From NCBI RefSeq assembly GCF_001662485.1, contig NZ_JMTM01000046.1, positions 248,001 to 312,000 on the forward strand: a stretch of DNA of 64,000 nt, given 5' to 3'. Positions within the stretch are counted from its first letter, which is position 1. Every line of letters begins with the position of its first letter. Source of the stretch: Flavobacterium succinicans (GTDB lineage: Bacteria; Bacteroidota; Bacteroidia; Flavobacteriales; Flavobacteriaceae). The notes under the pieces were generated by a model. It was not told the origin of the DNA. It saw nothing but the letters and a program-made list of their open reading frames with translations, and ran no database searches. The translations under genes were made by a program, and so were the position numbers. Positions 16,203 through 24,886 of the stretch are shown here, piece by piece.

Positions 16203-19200
16203 TTACTCTTGAAGTTCGTTTTTTTGAAGTTGGCTAATAGCGAGGGCTAAAATGGGTTTGATCGCATGAAGTAATGCCGCTATTTCTTCCTTGTTGTTGG
16301 TTGTTTTTGCAATTTTTTCTAGTTGAATAATCTCGGGTAAAACTTTTGTGATGCCTAGACTCTCAATACTTGGCTTTATTTTATGAATCAAACGGCTTAT
16401 TTCCTCATAGTTGTTTTCTTGAAATGCGATTTCTATATTTTGTAGTACTTGAGTAGTTTGTTCAATAAATATGTGTAGCATTTTTTGTACAAAGTCTAAA
16501 TTTCCTCTACTCAAATTTCGTAAAATCGACAAGTTGTAAATAGTAGAGTCTGTTTTTTCTGCTTGTAATCTTGATTCGTTTTTAGGTCCGTTGACTGTGA
16601 GTTTTGCAATAGTTTCTATCAATGTAAATTCGTCGAATGGTTTTGTAACATAGTCGTCCATACCTGCGTTTTTACAGTTTTCGATTTCTGTTTTAAAGGC
16701 ATTTGCTGTTAAGGCAATAATGGGTGTGTTTAATTTGAATTCGTTTCGTATAATTTTTGTGGCTTCAATTCCATCCAATTCAGGCATTTGTATGTCCATC
16801 AAGATAATATCAAAGGTTTGATGTTTTAAAATCTCAAGTGCTTCGACGCCATTTTCAGCCTCGATTACAGAACAATTAAAATACTGCATTGCATTTTGAA
16901 TAACCATGCGGTTCATTTTGTTATCTTCTACCAATAAAATTGATAATCCTGAAATGTTGACATTAAGCTCTTTGTTAATTTGTTTTACATTGTTTGGATC
17001 CCCTTTTTCTAAAGGAAGCGTAATATAGAAAGTAGTGCCTTTTCCTTTTTCACTTTCTATTTTTATGCTGCCATGCATCAGGTTTACTAATTCTTTGGTG
17101 ATAGCCATTCCTAATCCTGTTCCTCCAAATTTTCGAGTAACGGCTTTGTCTTCTTGAGAGAATTTCTTGAAAATGGTTTCTATATAGTTCTGATCCATGC
17201 CTATTCCTGTATCAGTAACTTTGATTCGAATTTTTTGTATACTAGGTCGGTCAGTAATAAGTTCACATTTCAAATCTATTCTGCCTTTTGAAGTGAATTT
17301 TATTGAATTTCCGACAATATTAAAAAGAATTTGTTCAATACGTAACGAATCGGCTTTCAATACAGCACTGATTTTCGGGTCAATGGTAGCATTAAGTCTT
17401 AAATCTTTTTCCTTGGCTAGGGGATGTAATACTTTAATGACTTTGTCTATTGACTCTCCAAATAAGAAATCTTCTTTTTCTAATTCCATTTCTCCAGCTT
17501 CTATTTTTGAAATATCCAAGATATTGTTGAGTATGGCGAGTAAATGCCGAGAAGCAATCGTACTATTGTCTATGTATTTTTTTTGTAATTCGGTGAGTTC
17601 TTGCTTGCCTAATTCTCTCAAAAAACCAATAATGGCATTGAGTGGAGTTCGTATTTCATGGCTCATATTGGCCAAGAAAACTTCCTTAGCTTTGGAGGCT
17701 TCTTCTGCTTTAAGTTTTTGTTGGTTGAGTTCTATTTCAAGTTGTTTTTGTTCGGTTATATCGAGATGAATCCCAACAGATCCAACTAAATTTCCTTGGT
17801 CGTCATAATTTGGTGCTCCGCTTATTGCCCACCATTTGAGTTCGCCTCTTTTGTCCTTTACAGGCATCTGGTACACATCCGAAACCCCTTGTGTTCGCAA
17901 TTCTTTTTTGTGTTGCATTCTGTCAAGATTCTCTCCAAACACAAAAATTTCGGATGGATTTTTTCCCATTAAATCTTCAATGTCAAAACCTGACATGGTA
18001 GCAAAACTTTGATTAGCAAATTGAATGATTTCCTGATTGTCTACTTCTATGATGCCCAAGTTCATGTTTGAAATAATATTTCGATACTTTTCTTCTTGGA
18101 ATTTGAGTTTTTTTTCTGCTTTTTTTCTTTCGGAAATATCTTGAATGAAAGAACAAAAAAAGAGGCCTCCATTTTCTTTATATGGTATAATGGCAATTTC
18201 TATAGGGAATTCTTCACCTTGTCGGTTAACGGCAGGTAATTCAATGTTTTTATTTAAAGCTGGACCTTCGCCAGTTTCTAAATAATGTTTCATGCCATTG
18301 TCATGTCCTTGATGATGTTGTTTCGGAATAATAGTTTCGGTTAAGGTTTTGCCCATTACTTCCTCTTTTTTCCAACCAAAAATAACTTCTGCTTGGTTGT
18401 TCCAAAATGTTATTTTTCCTTTCTGATTGATATTGATTATGGCATTCAATGAAGCATTCATGATGTTTCGGTTGCGTTCTTCACTTTGTGCCAAAAGCAT
18501 TTGGTCTTGAATACGTTGTGTTACATCAGTATATTTCCAAAGGTGACCTTTGTACTCTTCCTCAATGACAATAGGAATGTAGTCTCTTTCATAAAATAGG
18601 TTGTCTTTGGTTTCTAGTAATTCTCGAATCACCAATTTTTTTCTAGCAATGATCTCACTTATTCGATTAGCAAATTGTTCTTCATTTTTAAAAAGAAGTT
18701 GGGATCTCTTAATTAACTCTTTACAGTCAATTCCAACCATTTCGCTTGGCGAAAGGCTAATATTACGCATGTCGCAAAATAGTTGGTTGGTAAAGACAAT
18801 TTTACGGTTCATATCTTCAACCAAGATGCCAGATTGTAGATTGGCTAAGAGCGTTTTTAGCAAAACTAAATTTTCTGAGAGTTGGTATTCGGCTTCTTTT
18901 CTTTTAGAAATATCTTGTAAGAAGGCGCAGAAAAACGTTTCGCCATTTTGAGTAATTGGTATGATGGATATTTCGGCCAAAAATTCATTTCCTGATCGAT
19001 GGACTCCAATGAGTTCAACGTGCTTATTCAAAAACTCGTTGTGCCCCTCTGTTAAATATTGATAAATAGACTGCTCCCAAAGTGCTTTATTGCGTTCTGG
19101 AATCATAAATTCGGTAAATATTTTTCCCAAAACTTCTTCAGTAGTATAGCCAAATGTTGCCGTAGCTTGATCGTTCCAAAACGTTATTTCTCCTTTATCG

Positions 19201-20021
19201 TCAACAGTAACAATTGCGTTGAGAGAGGAGTTCATGACAATTCTGCTGCGTTCCTCACTCTGTTCTAACAAAATTTGATTTTCTATTCGCTGGGTTACAT
19301 CGGTATACTTCCAGAGGTGACCTTTGTACTCATTGGCAATGTAGATTGGGATATAATCGCGTTCAAAAAATCGTCCTTCTACTGTTTCTAAAAGTTCATT
19401 TGTTACTACTTCTCGTTTTGACAAGATTTTATCTATTCCGTCACTAAAAGCGTCTGGATTTTTAAAGATGTTTTTAGATTGTTCGGCAGAGTTGGTGCAA
19501 TCTATGCCTACCATTTGATCAGGAGTTACCGGAATCGAAAACATCTCACAAAACAATTGATTGGTAAAAAGAATTATCCTGTTTTCGTCTTCTACCAAAA
19601 TCCCAGATCTTAGGTTGGCCAAAAGTGTTTTTAAGAGTTCAACGGTTCTCGAAAGGTTTTTTTCGCTATTCTTTCTGTTTTCTATTTGCTGATTTAAGTA
19701 TTTGGAAATAAACAAAATATCATCTACGTCGTCATCTGCTTTGATGTTTTTGTAATCGTCTTCTAATGCCTCTAAAGTATCATACAAGTTGGATATAGAT
19801 TGTTGCTTGAGCTCGTATTCTTTTATAAGATTTTGATGAATCTCGTTGTATTCTTTCTCGCTTTCTCTAAAAGAATGACTCATTAAATCGCGGTCTCTTT
19901 CGAATGCAGTATAAGAGTCGTTTATTGTATTCAAAAAAGCCATCACCAATGGGTTTTCCATGTAAACCAAAGGCAGGTGTTTGTTGATTTGTTTTTGTAA
20001 AAGTTTATGAAACTCAGCCAT
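16203..20021 (-). CDS. Hybrid histidine kinase: five PAS domains, HisKA, HATPase, REC, HPt
   Basis: This 1272-residue protein has no clear transmembrane segment and is probably cytoplasmic. A coiled N-terminal region (1-130) is followed by PAS-type domains (~135-760), then HisKA (HEIRTPLNAIIGF, ~790). HATPase_c follows, with N, G1 and G2 boxes NIVGNSIKF, DTGIGM and GGTGLGMAI. A REC domain has its phospho-Asp in IILMDIQMPELDG, and a C-terminal HPt domain has His in SRLIHKIKPS. The set gives a complete internal phosphorelay whose likely final targets are the adjacent receiver proteins. PAS1-2 and PAS3-4 form a tandem duplication with a 258-residue period. It lies 3 bp after the FIST gene, so FIST probably senses the ligand or works in the same pathway. 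Confidence 0.9.
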   Translation of the reverse strand: MAEFHKLLQKQINKHLPLVYMENPLVMAFLNTINDSYTAFERDRDLMSHSFRESEKEYNEIHQNLIKEYELKQQSISNLYDTLEALEDDYKNIKADDDVDDILFISKYLNQQIENRKNSEKNLSRTVELLKTLLANLRSGILVEDENRIILFTNQLFCEMFSIPVTPDQMVGIDCTNSAEQSKNIFKNPDAFSDGIDKILSKREVVTNELLETVEGRFFERDYIPIYIANEYKGHLWKYTDVTQRIENQILLEQSEERSRIVMNSSLNAIVTVDDKGEITFWNDQATATFGYTTEEVLGKIFTEFMIPERNKALWEQSIYQYLTEGHNEFLNKHVELIGVHRSGNEFLAEISIIPITQNGETFFCAFLQDISKRKEAEYQLSENLVLLKTLLANLQSGILVEDMNRKIVFTNQLFCDMRNISLSPSEMVGIDCKELIKRSQLLFKNEEQFANRISEIIARKKLVIRELLETKDNLFYERDYIPIVIEEEYKGHLWKYTDVTQRIQDQMLLAQSEERNRNIMNASLNAIININQKGKITFWNNQAEVIFGWKKEEVMGKTLTETIIPKQHHQGHDNGMKHYLETGEGPALNKNIELPAVNRQGEEFPIEIAIIPYKENGGLFFCSFIQDISERKKAEKKLKFQEEKYRNIISNMNLGIIEVDNQEIIQFANQSFATMSGFDIEDLMGKNPSEIFVFGENLDRMQHKKELRTQGVSDVYQMPVKDKRGELKWWAISGAPNYDDQGNLVGSVGIHLDITEQKQLEIELNQQKLKAEEASKAKEVFLANMSHEIRTPLNAIIGFLRELGKQELTELQKKYIDNSTIASRHLLAILNNILDISKIEAGEMELEKEDFLFGESIDKVIKVLHPLAKEKDLRLNATIDPKISAVLKADSLRIEQILFNIVGNSIKFTSKGRIDLKCELITDRPSIQKIRIKVTDTGIGMDQNYIETIFKKFSQEDKAVTRKFGGTGLGMAITKELVNLMHGSIKIESEKGKGTTFYITLPLEKGDPNNVKQINKELNVNISGLSILLVEDNKMNRMVIQNAMQYFNCSVIEAENGVEALEILKHQTFDIILMDIQMPELDGIEATKIIRNEFKLNTPIIALTANAFKTEIENCKNAGMDDYVTKPFDEFTLIETIAKLTVNGPKNESRLQAEKTDSTIYNLSILRNLSRGNLDFVQKMLHIFIEQTTQVLQNIEIAFQENNYEEISRLIHKIKPSIESLGITKVLPEIIQLEKIAKTTNNKEEIAALLHAIKPILALAISQLQKNELQE

Positions 20022-20024
20022 AAA

Positions 20025-21164
20025 TCATAGTTCGTTTAAACAAGTGATAGTCATGGTTTGATTGTGCAATTCACATCCTGAAAAAGGACGCAGAGGCGAA
20101 ATTTCTCCATAGGAATAAAATCCTGTTAACAAAGTAGTATTGTTAAAAATATCAGAAACGGCTTCTACTTCCTCGTCAATTCTATTGTTAAGGATGACTT
20201 TTCTTCCTACACAGCTAATTAGTATCGCTAATTTGGGCGAAATAGTATTCATTTTTAGACAATTAGTAGCCGCATCACTAGCTGCATCAATTAGTTTGTC
20301 AAAGTTAGCTTTCATAAAACGTACTTTGCTGCCAAGAGGGAGATCTCCTGCAAAAGTCATTGATTGCTTTTGTTCGTCGATGGACAATATGGTGCGTACA
20401 ATAACATCTTCTGTTTCGTTCAATTTTATCGAGAGCGGAAACAATAAGGCAGATCCCGGTAATTCCTGCGCGTATTTTCCTAAGTAGCTTTTGTAAAGAT
20501 CTAAAACGCTTTTATTGTCAATTTCGTAAAGAACGTTTTTGTCGGATTTAGTCACGGTGCGTTCCAATCCAAAACTTTCCCAACCTCCAATCGAACCGTG
20601 TGAAACCTGAAGTTTTTCTCCATAAAAACCTATCGCTACAATTTTGCCAGAAGTAGGTAGTTGATTCAATCCTACGTAAGTTTTTTCAAATTTAGATCCA
20701 TCTCCAGCCAAGCCTCCTGTCACCAAAACACTATTTGCGGTTGCTTCATTAATGCCTTTTACAAGTTCGCTACCGTTAACTTTTCCACCATCCGAGAGGA
20801 CAAAAATGAGTTTGAGCTTTGCTTTAGGGAGTTGGTCAACTAGTACTCTACCTGCTTCAAAACTGTTGGCATATTCCTCAATATTTACTTCTGAAGTGGC
20901 AATTTTAGTATCGTCAAACTGCATCGCAACAAGTGAAATGGTATTATCAAAAACTTCTTTTCCAAAAATCTCTCCAGCAGATGAAGCCATTGTCAATACA
21001 GCATTAGGGAATTTTTCCCGTATAGCATTGTAATTGAGTGTGTCTGAGACTAAAGCTCCAGTGCCAAAACCAATAACTAAATCAGCATCTTCTTCTAATA
21101 GTTGTTCTTCATTGACTGTTTTGGTAAATCTTTGATTTTCGTATAAAAAAGAGGTTACTTTCAT
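20025..21164 (-). CDS. FIST (FIST_N/FIST_C) sensory protein
   Basis: This 379-residue protein has the FIST_N region (~25-215: DLVIGFGTGALVSDTLNYN, VLVTGGLAGDGSKFEKTYV, IVAIGFYGEKLQVSHGSIGG) and FIST_C (~225-365: LAILISCVGRKVILNNRIDE, LTGFYSYGEISPL). FIST domains are predicted input modules, proposed to bind small ligands, and are often encoded beside histidine kinases. No kinase or output domain is fused here, so it probably acts in trans on the hybrid kinase encoded 3 bp downstream. It is 5 bp after the NtrC-type gene, making a three-gene regulatory operon. The ligand cannot be deduced. Confidence 0.9.
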   Translation of the reverse strand: MKVTSFLYENQRFTKTVNEEQLLEEDADLVIGFGTGALVSDTLNYNAIREKFPNAVLTMASSAGEIFGKEVFDNTISLVAMQFDDTKIATSEVNIEEYANSFEAGRVLVDQLPKAKLKLIFVLSDGGKVNGSELVKGINEATANSVLVTGGLAGDGSKFEKTYVGLNQLPTSGKIVAIGFYGEKLQVSHGSIGGWESFGLERTVTKSDKNVLYEIDNKSVLDLYKSYLGKYAQELPGSALLFPLSIKLNETEDVIVRTILSIDEQKQSMTFAGDLPLGSKVRFMKANFDKLIDAASDAATNCLKMNTISPKLAILISCVGRKVILNNRIDEEVEAVSDIFNNTTLLTGFYSYGEISPLRPFSGCELHNQTMTITCLNEL

Positions 21165-21169
21165 TTTGA

Positions 21170-22519
21170 TTATTTTTTTAATTCTTTGGTTTGTAAAAGG
21201 TTGTAAATAGTAGACTTTCCGATGTCAAGTTTTTTAGCTGTTTTGAGAACATCATTATTGTTCTTTTTCAAAAAGTAAAGAATAATTTCTTCGATGTATT
21301 GCTTTAATGTTTTTTCTTGTGAAAGAAGTAAATCGGTTGAATTGATGCTATTAAAACTTAAATCATCTTTAGAAATTTCATTCCCGTCGCACATTACACA
21401 AGCCAAATCAATAACCGATTTTAACTCTCGAATATTGCCAGGAAAGGCATATTTTAGGAGTTTATCTTTTGCTTCTTTGGATAAGGTAATTGCAGGCATT
21501 TTGTTTTCTTTTACAAACAAATCGATGAAATGTTTGGCGAGCAGCAAGGTGTCATTTTCTCTTTCTCTAAGCGGGGGAAGCTCTATTGGTAATCCGATTA
21601 TCCTATAATAAAGATCTTCTCTAAAATTTCCTTTTTTTACTTCTTGAGCCAAATCTTTGTGGGTTGCTACAATGAGTCGCGCATTGAATTTTATTTTGGA
21701 AGTTCCACCAAGACGCACCACTTCTCTTTCTTGCAAAACGCGCAGGAGCTTGCTTTGAAGGTTTAAATCTAATTCGGCTATTTCGTCAAGAAAAATAGTA
21801 CCACCATCGGCTTGTTCAAATTTTCCAATCTTTTTTTCATTAGCGCCGGTAAAAGCTCCTTTTTCATGGCCAAAAAATTCACTTTCGACCAATTCTCTTG
21901 GAATGGCAGCCATGTTTACAGCAATAAATGGCTTGTTTTTTCGATCAGAATTATAGTGAATGGCATTGGCTACAACCTCTTTTCCTGTTCCTGTTTCGCC
22001 AGTTATAGAAACATTGATGTTGTTGTTTAATGCTTTGTTTATTTTAGTAAAGACATTCTTGATCGTACTACTTTGTCCTATAATGGTTTTCTCGAAACTG
22101 AATTTTTGCTCTAATTTTTCTTTTAAAATTTCAACTTCTTGAACGAGACTCCGATTTTCTTTTATTTTTAAAATAGAATTCCAAAGCAAATCTTTAGTGT
22201 GGTTATTTTTTACGATATAGTCGGTGGCGCCAGATTTTAAAAAATCTACAGCTACTTCAATATCTTCTTGCCCACTAATAATAATGACAGGAATGGTATT
22301 GTTAATCTCTTTTATTCTTTTAAGCAATACATCACCAGATATATCAGGTAGACCAAAATCCAGACAAATAATAGCTGGTTTTTGGTGCAAATTATTGAGG
22401 CATTCTTTGCCAGACCCATACAATAAAACATTAAAATCAGGATTTAACTTTAGATGATATTTTAAAGTTTCTCCAAAGAAAGGGTCATCTTCTACAATGA
22501 AAATTTTTAATTCTTCCAT
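21170..22519 (-). CDS. NtrC-family sigma-54-dependent response regulator
   Basis: This 449-residue protein has three parts. A REC domain (1-120) carries its phospho-Asp in IICLDFGLPD near residue 53. An AAA+ sigma-54 activation domain (~145-370) has Walker A GETGTGKE, the sigma-54-contacting GAFTGA loop, Walker B GGTIFLDEIAEL, and an arginine-finger region. A short Fis-type HTH follows (~405-445; NNDVLKTAKKLDIGKSTIYNLL). It should bind enhancer-like sites and remodel RNA polymerase-sigma-54. It heads the operon with FIST and the hybrid kinase, its likely partner. The repeated dyads and TTGGC elements before three downstream EPS units make it the obvious candidate regulator of EPS synthesis; that link is inferred. 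Confidence 0.92.
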   Translation of the reverse strand: MEELKIFIVEDDPFFGETLKYHLKLNPDFNVLLYGSGKECLNNLHQKPAIICLDFGLPDISGDVLLKRIKEINNTIPVIIISGQEDIEVAVDFLKSGATDYIVKNNHTKDLLWNSILKIKENRSLVQEVEILKEKLEQKFSFEKTIIGQSSTIKNVFTKINKALNNNINVSITGETGTGKEVVANAIHYNSDRKNKPFIAVNMAAIPRELVESEFFGHEKGAFTGANEKKIGKFEQADGGTIFLDEIAELDLNLQSKLLRVLQEREVVRLGGTSKIKFNARLIVATHKDLAQEVKKGNFREDLYYRIIGLPIELPPLRERENDTLLLAKHFIDLFVKENKMPAITLSKEAKDKLLKYAFPGNIRELKSVIDLACVMCDGNEISKDDLSFNSINSTDLLLSQEKTLKQYIEEIILYFLKKNNNDVLKTAKKLDIGKSTIYNLLQTKELKK

Positions 22520-22770
22520 GTTATTTTGAAGCTAATTCCTGTGTAAGTTAAAAAAAAATTAAATACATAGTATTTTTTTTGTAAGATTATTTTTTGACCT
22601 AAGGCATTGTTTTAAAAAAATCTTTCAACTACTTTTAGTATTTATTTATATTTTAGTGAAACATTGGTTGGTAGTAATAAAAGATGCTATTAAGGCATTA
22701 CTTTTGTTAAGGTATTTTAAAACACAACTCAATAAACATAAATTAATTATTTTAGTAACATACTATTACA

Positions 22771-23448
22771 ATGAAAGAACAAATCAAAAAGTTTTTGAAC
22801 GAAGAACAAGATCCAAAAGCAATCGAGAAAGTTACGGCAAAGTTGAATGATATTCTGATGAAAAACGAAGAGGTAGGGTATATTGCCGTACAAAAGAAAC
22901 CTGCTTTGACCGTTTTGCCAGATAGTATTGTCTTGACCAATAAGAGAATCATCATTTGCCAACCTAAAAACTTAGGACTTTCTATGCATTTTATAGATTA
23001 TACTTGGGATGAAGTAGACGGTGCTTTTGTAAAAGAGAATATTTTAGGTTCAGAGTTTACTTTCTCTACCAAAACAGAGTTGCAAGTAACAATTGATTAC
23101 ATTCCAAAAATTCAAGCTCGCAAAATTTATACGTATGCTAAAGAACAATTGGATAGTATGAAAAATGGTGCGGCTATTTCTAATACCGAACCGGTTAATA
23201 CTCCCGAAGCGGAAATAATCGAAGAAGTAGAAACAGAGGAAGTGACAAATTTTGCAGAGATTATACCCGCTACAATCAGTCATGAAGCAAGTATTGTCAG
23301 CGAATCTGAGCCTGGCGTAAGTAATGCAAGTTTGAATCAAGAAGAATTGTTTGCCAAATTGCAGAATTATAAAAAACTTTTAGATAATGGTTTGATTCTT
23401 CAAGGTGAGTATGATGCTTTTAAGAAAGAAATCTTGAGTCAGATGTAA
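22771..23448 (+). CDS. PH-domain protein with C-terminal SHOCT segment
   Basis: This 225-residue cytoplasmic protein has a bacterial PH-like domain in residues ~30-125 (EVGYIAVQKKPALTVLPDSI, VLTNKRIIICQPKNLG, YTWDEVDGAFVKENIL, TFSTKTELQVTIDYI). An acidic, low-complexity linker (~135-190, rich in Glu, Val, Ile, Pro) follows, then a C-terminal SHOCT module (EELFAKLQNYKKLLDNGLIL, residues ~190-223). SHOCT segments occur at protein termini and are thought to mediate oligomerisation. The function of this combination is unknown; related proteins often occur near membranes or stress genes. The start has no Shine-Dalgarno sequence, as usual here. It is divergent from the NtrC-type gene across 251 bp. 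Confidence 0.8.
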   Translation: MKEQIKKFLNEEQDPKAIEKVTAKLNDILMKNEEVGYIAVQKKPALTVLPDSIVLTNKRIIICQPKNLGLSMHFIDYTWDEVDGAFVKENILGSEFTFSTKTELQVTIDYIPKIQARKIYTYAKEQLDSMKNGAAISNTEPVNTPEAEIIEEVETEEVTNFAEIIPATISHEASIVSESEPGVSNASLNQEELFAKLQNYKKLLDNGLILQGEYDAFKKEILSQM

Positions 23449-23468
23449 TTAATGTTGTATTATTCACA

Positions 23469-23497
23469 TAAAAAAAACGTCTAATTGGACGTTTTTT
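23469..23497. terminator. Bidirectional terminator
   Basis: AAAAAACGTC-TAATTG-GACGTTTTTT is a near-perfect hairpin with A- and T-runs on both sides. It lies between the convergent PH-domain and DUF4407 genes. Confidence 0.85.
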
Positions 23498-23515
23498 TTA
23501 TGGAAATCTATAGGT

Positions 23516-24616
23516 TTATAAAGTATTTTTTTGCTTTGCTACAAAAGTATTCGATTGCAATTCAAGCAAATCAGCGGCGTTCTTTCGTTGTAAGTCATAC
23601 AACCGTTTGTCCTCGGCAATATCCGCATAGACTTTGTCATGCATGCTAGCGCTGGTTTGTACCAAAAGTGAACGTTGGTATTTATCTTGTTCGATTGTTG
23701 CTTTCAGTGCAGTTTCTAGGTCTTCTAGTTTATAATCATATTCGCCTTTGGGCGCCAATAATTTGGCAATAATTGGCGAAGTTTCTATGGCTAAGAAAAG
23801 TAACATGATAAAAAATGAAGGCAACCAAGGCAAACTATTCAAAGCATTGATTCTAGCCATTAGTCCATCAAAACCATCAATAATGGGTTGGGTTTGAGAT
23901 ACCTTTTTGTCTAAATCGGTTTGTAGTTTTTTGTTTTCTTTTTCAAGTACGGCAATTTTGGCCAGATTGTTTTTTTGTAAAGTATCCAATTCTTTTTTAG
24001 ACAAATCGTGCTTGGCTATTTTTTCTTTAAAAACTGGACCTTTGCCTAATTTTTTGGTACCAGCCGTTCCTTCGGCTTCAGCAATATAAGTTGCATAAAG
24101 TGTATTGACTTCTTTTTCTTTTTTACTGATCTCAGTTTTCAAATTGCTAATCTCGGCTATGTTTTTATCCAAATCGGTTTTGAAATAAGCTGCGACTTCT
24201 TTTTTGTTTTTCAATGCCATGGCATTTTTCTCTTTCAAAAGTACGGTGTTGATTTCTTTTTCGAAGATTTTAATTTCTAAAGGTTTCGAAATAACAATCG
24301 CAATGATAATCGCTAATAGAATTCTAGGTGTTGCTTGCAAGAATTCAGCGGTAAAATTGTCTCTTTTTCTAATAGTGGAAACGATAAATCGATCCAGATT
24401 GAAGATTAGTAAACTCCAAACCAAACCAAAGGCAATTGCAGGGTAAACACTATCGAACACCGTAAAAAGAGCATAGGCACTAGCCAAAAATGCCATTACA
24501 GCAGTAAAAAATACGGTGGCTCCAATACCCACAAATTTGGTTTTTTCTCCTTGGGAACATCCTTCTAATAGGTTTTTGTCTGCCCCAGAGCATAAAATAA
24601 AAAAAGTTTGTAACAT
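23516..24616 (-). CDS. DUF4407 membrane protein
   Basis: This 366-residue protein matches DUF4407 in layout. Two paired transmembrane segments lie near the N-terminus (FVGIGATVFFTAVMAFLASA, then FGLVWSLLIFNLDRFIV), a third near residue 95 (ILLAIIIAIVISKPL), and a Lys/Glu-rich coiled coil spans ~110-245. Another membrane segment is near 265-285 (LPSFFIMLLFLAIETSPI), with a cytoplasmic tail. The signature LDRFIV and KPLEIKIFEKEI segments are typical. The function is unknown; the coiled coil between membrane segments suggests a structural or scaffold role in the inner membrane. No operon partner is evident. Confidence 0.8.
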   Translation of the reverse strand: MLQTFFILCSGADKNLLEGCSQGEKTKFVGIGATVFFTAVMAFLASAYALFTVFDSVYPAIAFGLVWSLLIFNLDRFIVSTIRKRDNFTAEFLQATPRILLAIIIAIVISKPLEIKIFEKEINTVLLKEKNAMALKNKKEVAAYFKTDLDKNIAEISNLKTEISKKEKEVNTLYATYIAEAEGTAGTKKLGKGPVFKEKIAKHDLSKKELDTLQKNNLAKIAVLEKENKKLQTDLDKKVSQTQPIIDGFDGLMARINALNSLPWLPSFFIMLLFLAIETSPIIAKLLAPKGEYDYKLEDLETALKATIEQDKYQRSLLVQTSASMHDKVYADIAEDKRLYDLQRKNAADLLELQSNTFVAKQKNTL

Positions 24617-24721
24617 GATTGATTGATTTTTTTGATTGATACTTACAAATTTAACGCCAAAAAATCATTTTACTGATAAAATATTGATTCTATTTTAGTT
24701 ATAATCAATGCTTTTTGCTTT

Positions 24722-24783
24722 CGCTATGCAGGTGTTATGCTTATGTTGTGACTATGTTATGGTGATGTTTCAGATTTGTTACG
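24722..24783. promoter_or_regulatory. Pho-box-like array of 7-bp repeats with 11-bp period
   Basis: Heptamers begin exactly every 11 bases: TGTTATG (24733), TGTTGTG (24744), TGTTATG (24755), TGTTTCA (24766) and TGTTACG (24777), each separated by 4 bases. A weaker CGCTATG lies at 24722. The TGT[TC]AT core and 7+4 spacing are those of PhoB-type Pho boxes. The array ends 103 bp before the ATG of the TonB receptor that leads a phosphatase/phytase gene set. Confidence 0.65.
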
Positions 24784-24800
24784 AATAGTAGACGATAGGC

Positions 24801-24863
24801 TAGATTCATAACAAATTAATAAAAAAGAAGTAAAAGACTGTTAAATTTAGTTAAGTAGTTTTG
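24801..24863 (+). promoter_or_regulatory. Candidate promoter -7 elements of the TonB receptor gene
   Basis: TAGTTTTG at 24856-24863 matches TAnnTTTG and lies 23 bp before the ATG. A weaker TAGATTCA at 24801-24808 sits 17 bp after the repeat array, the place expected if an activator bound there replaces a -33 element. Which one is used cannot be told from sequence. Confidence 0.45.
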
Positions 24864-24886
24864 CCTTTTAACCATTAAATACTTAT

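Noticed and set aside
17197..17769. 190-codon plus-strand ORF within the hybrid kinase gene
   Set aside because: It is antisense to well-conserved HisKA/HATPase sequence, and its Ser/Leu-rich composition is that of a reverse-frame shadow.
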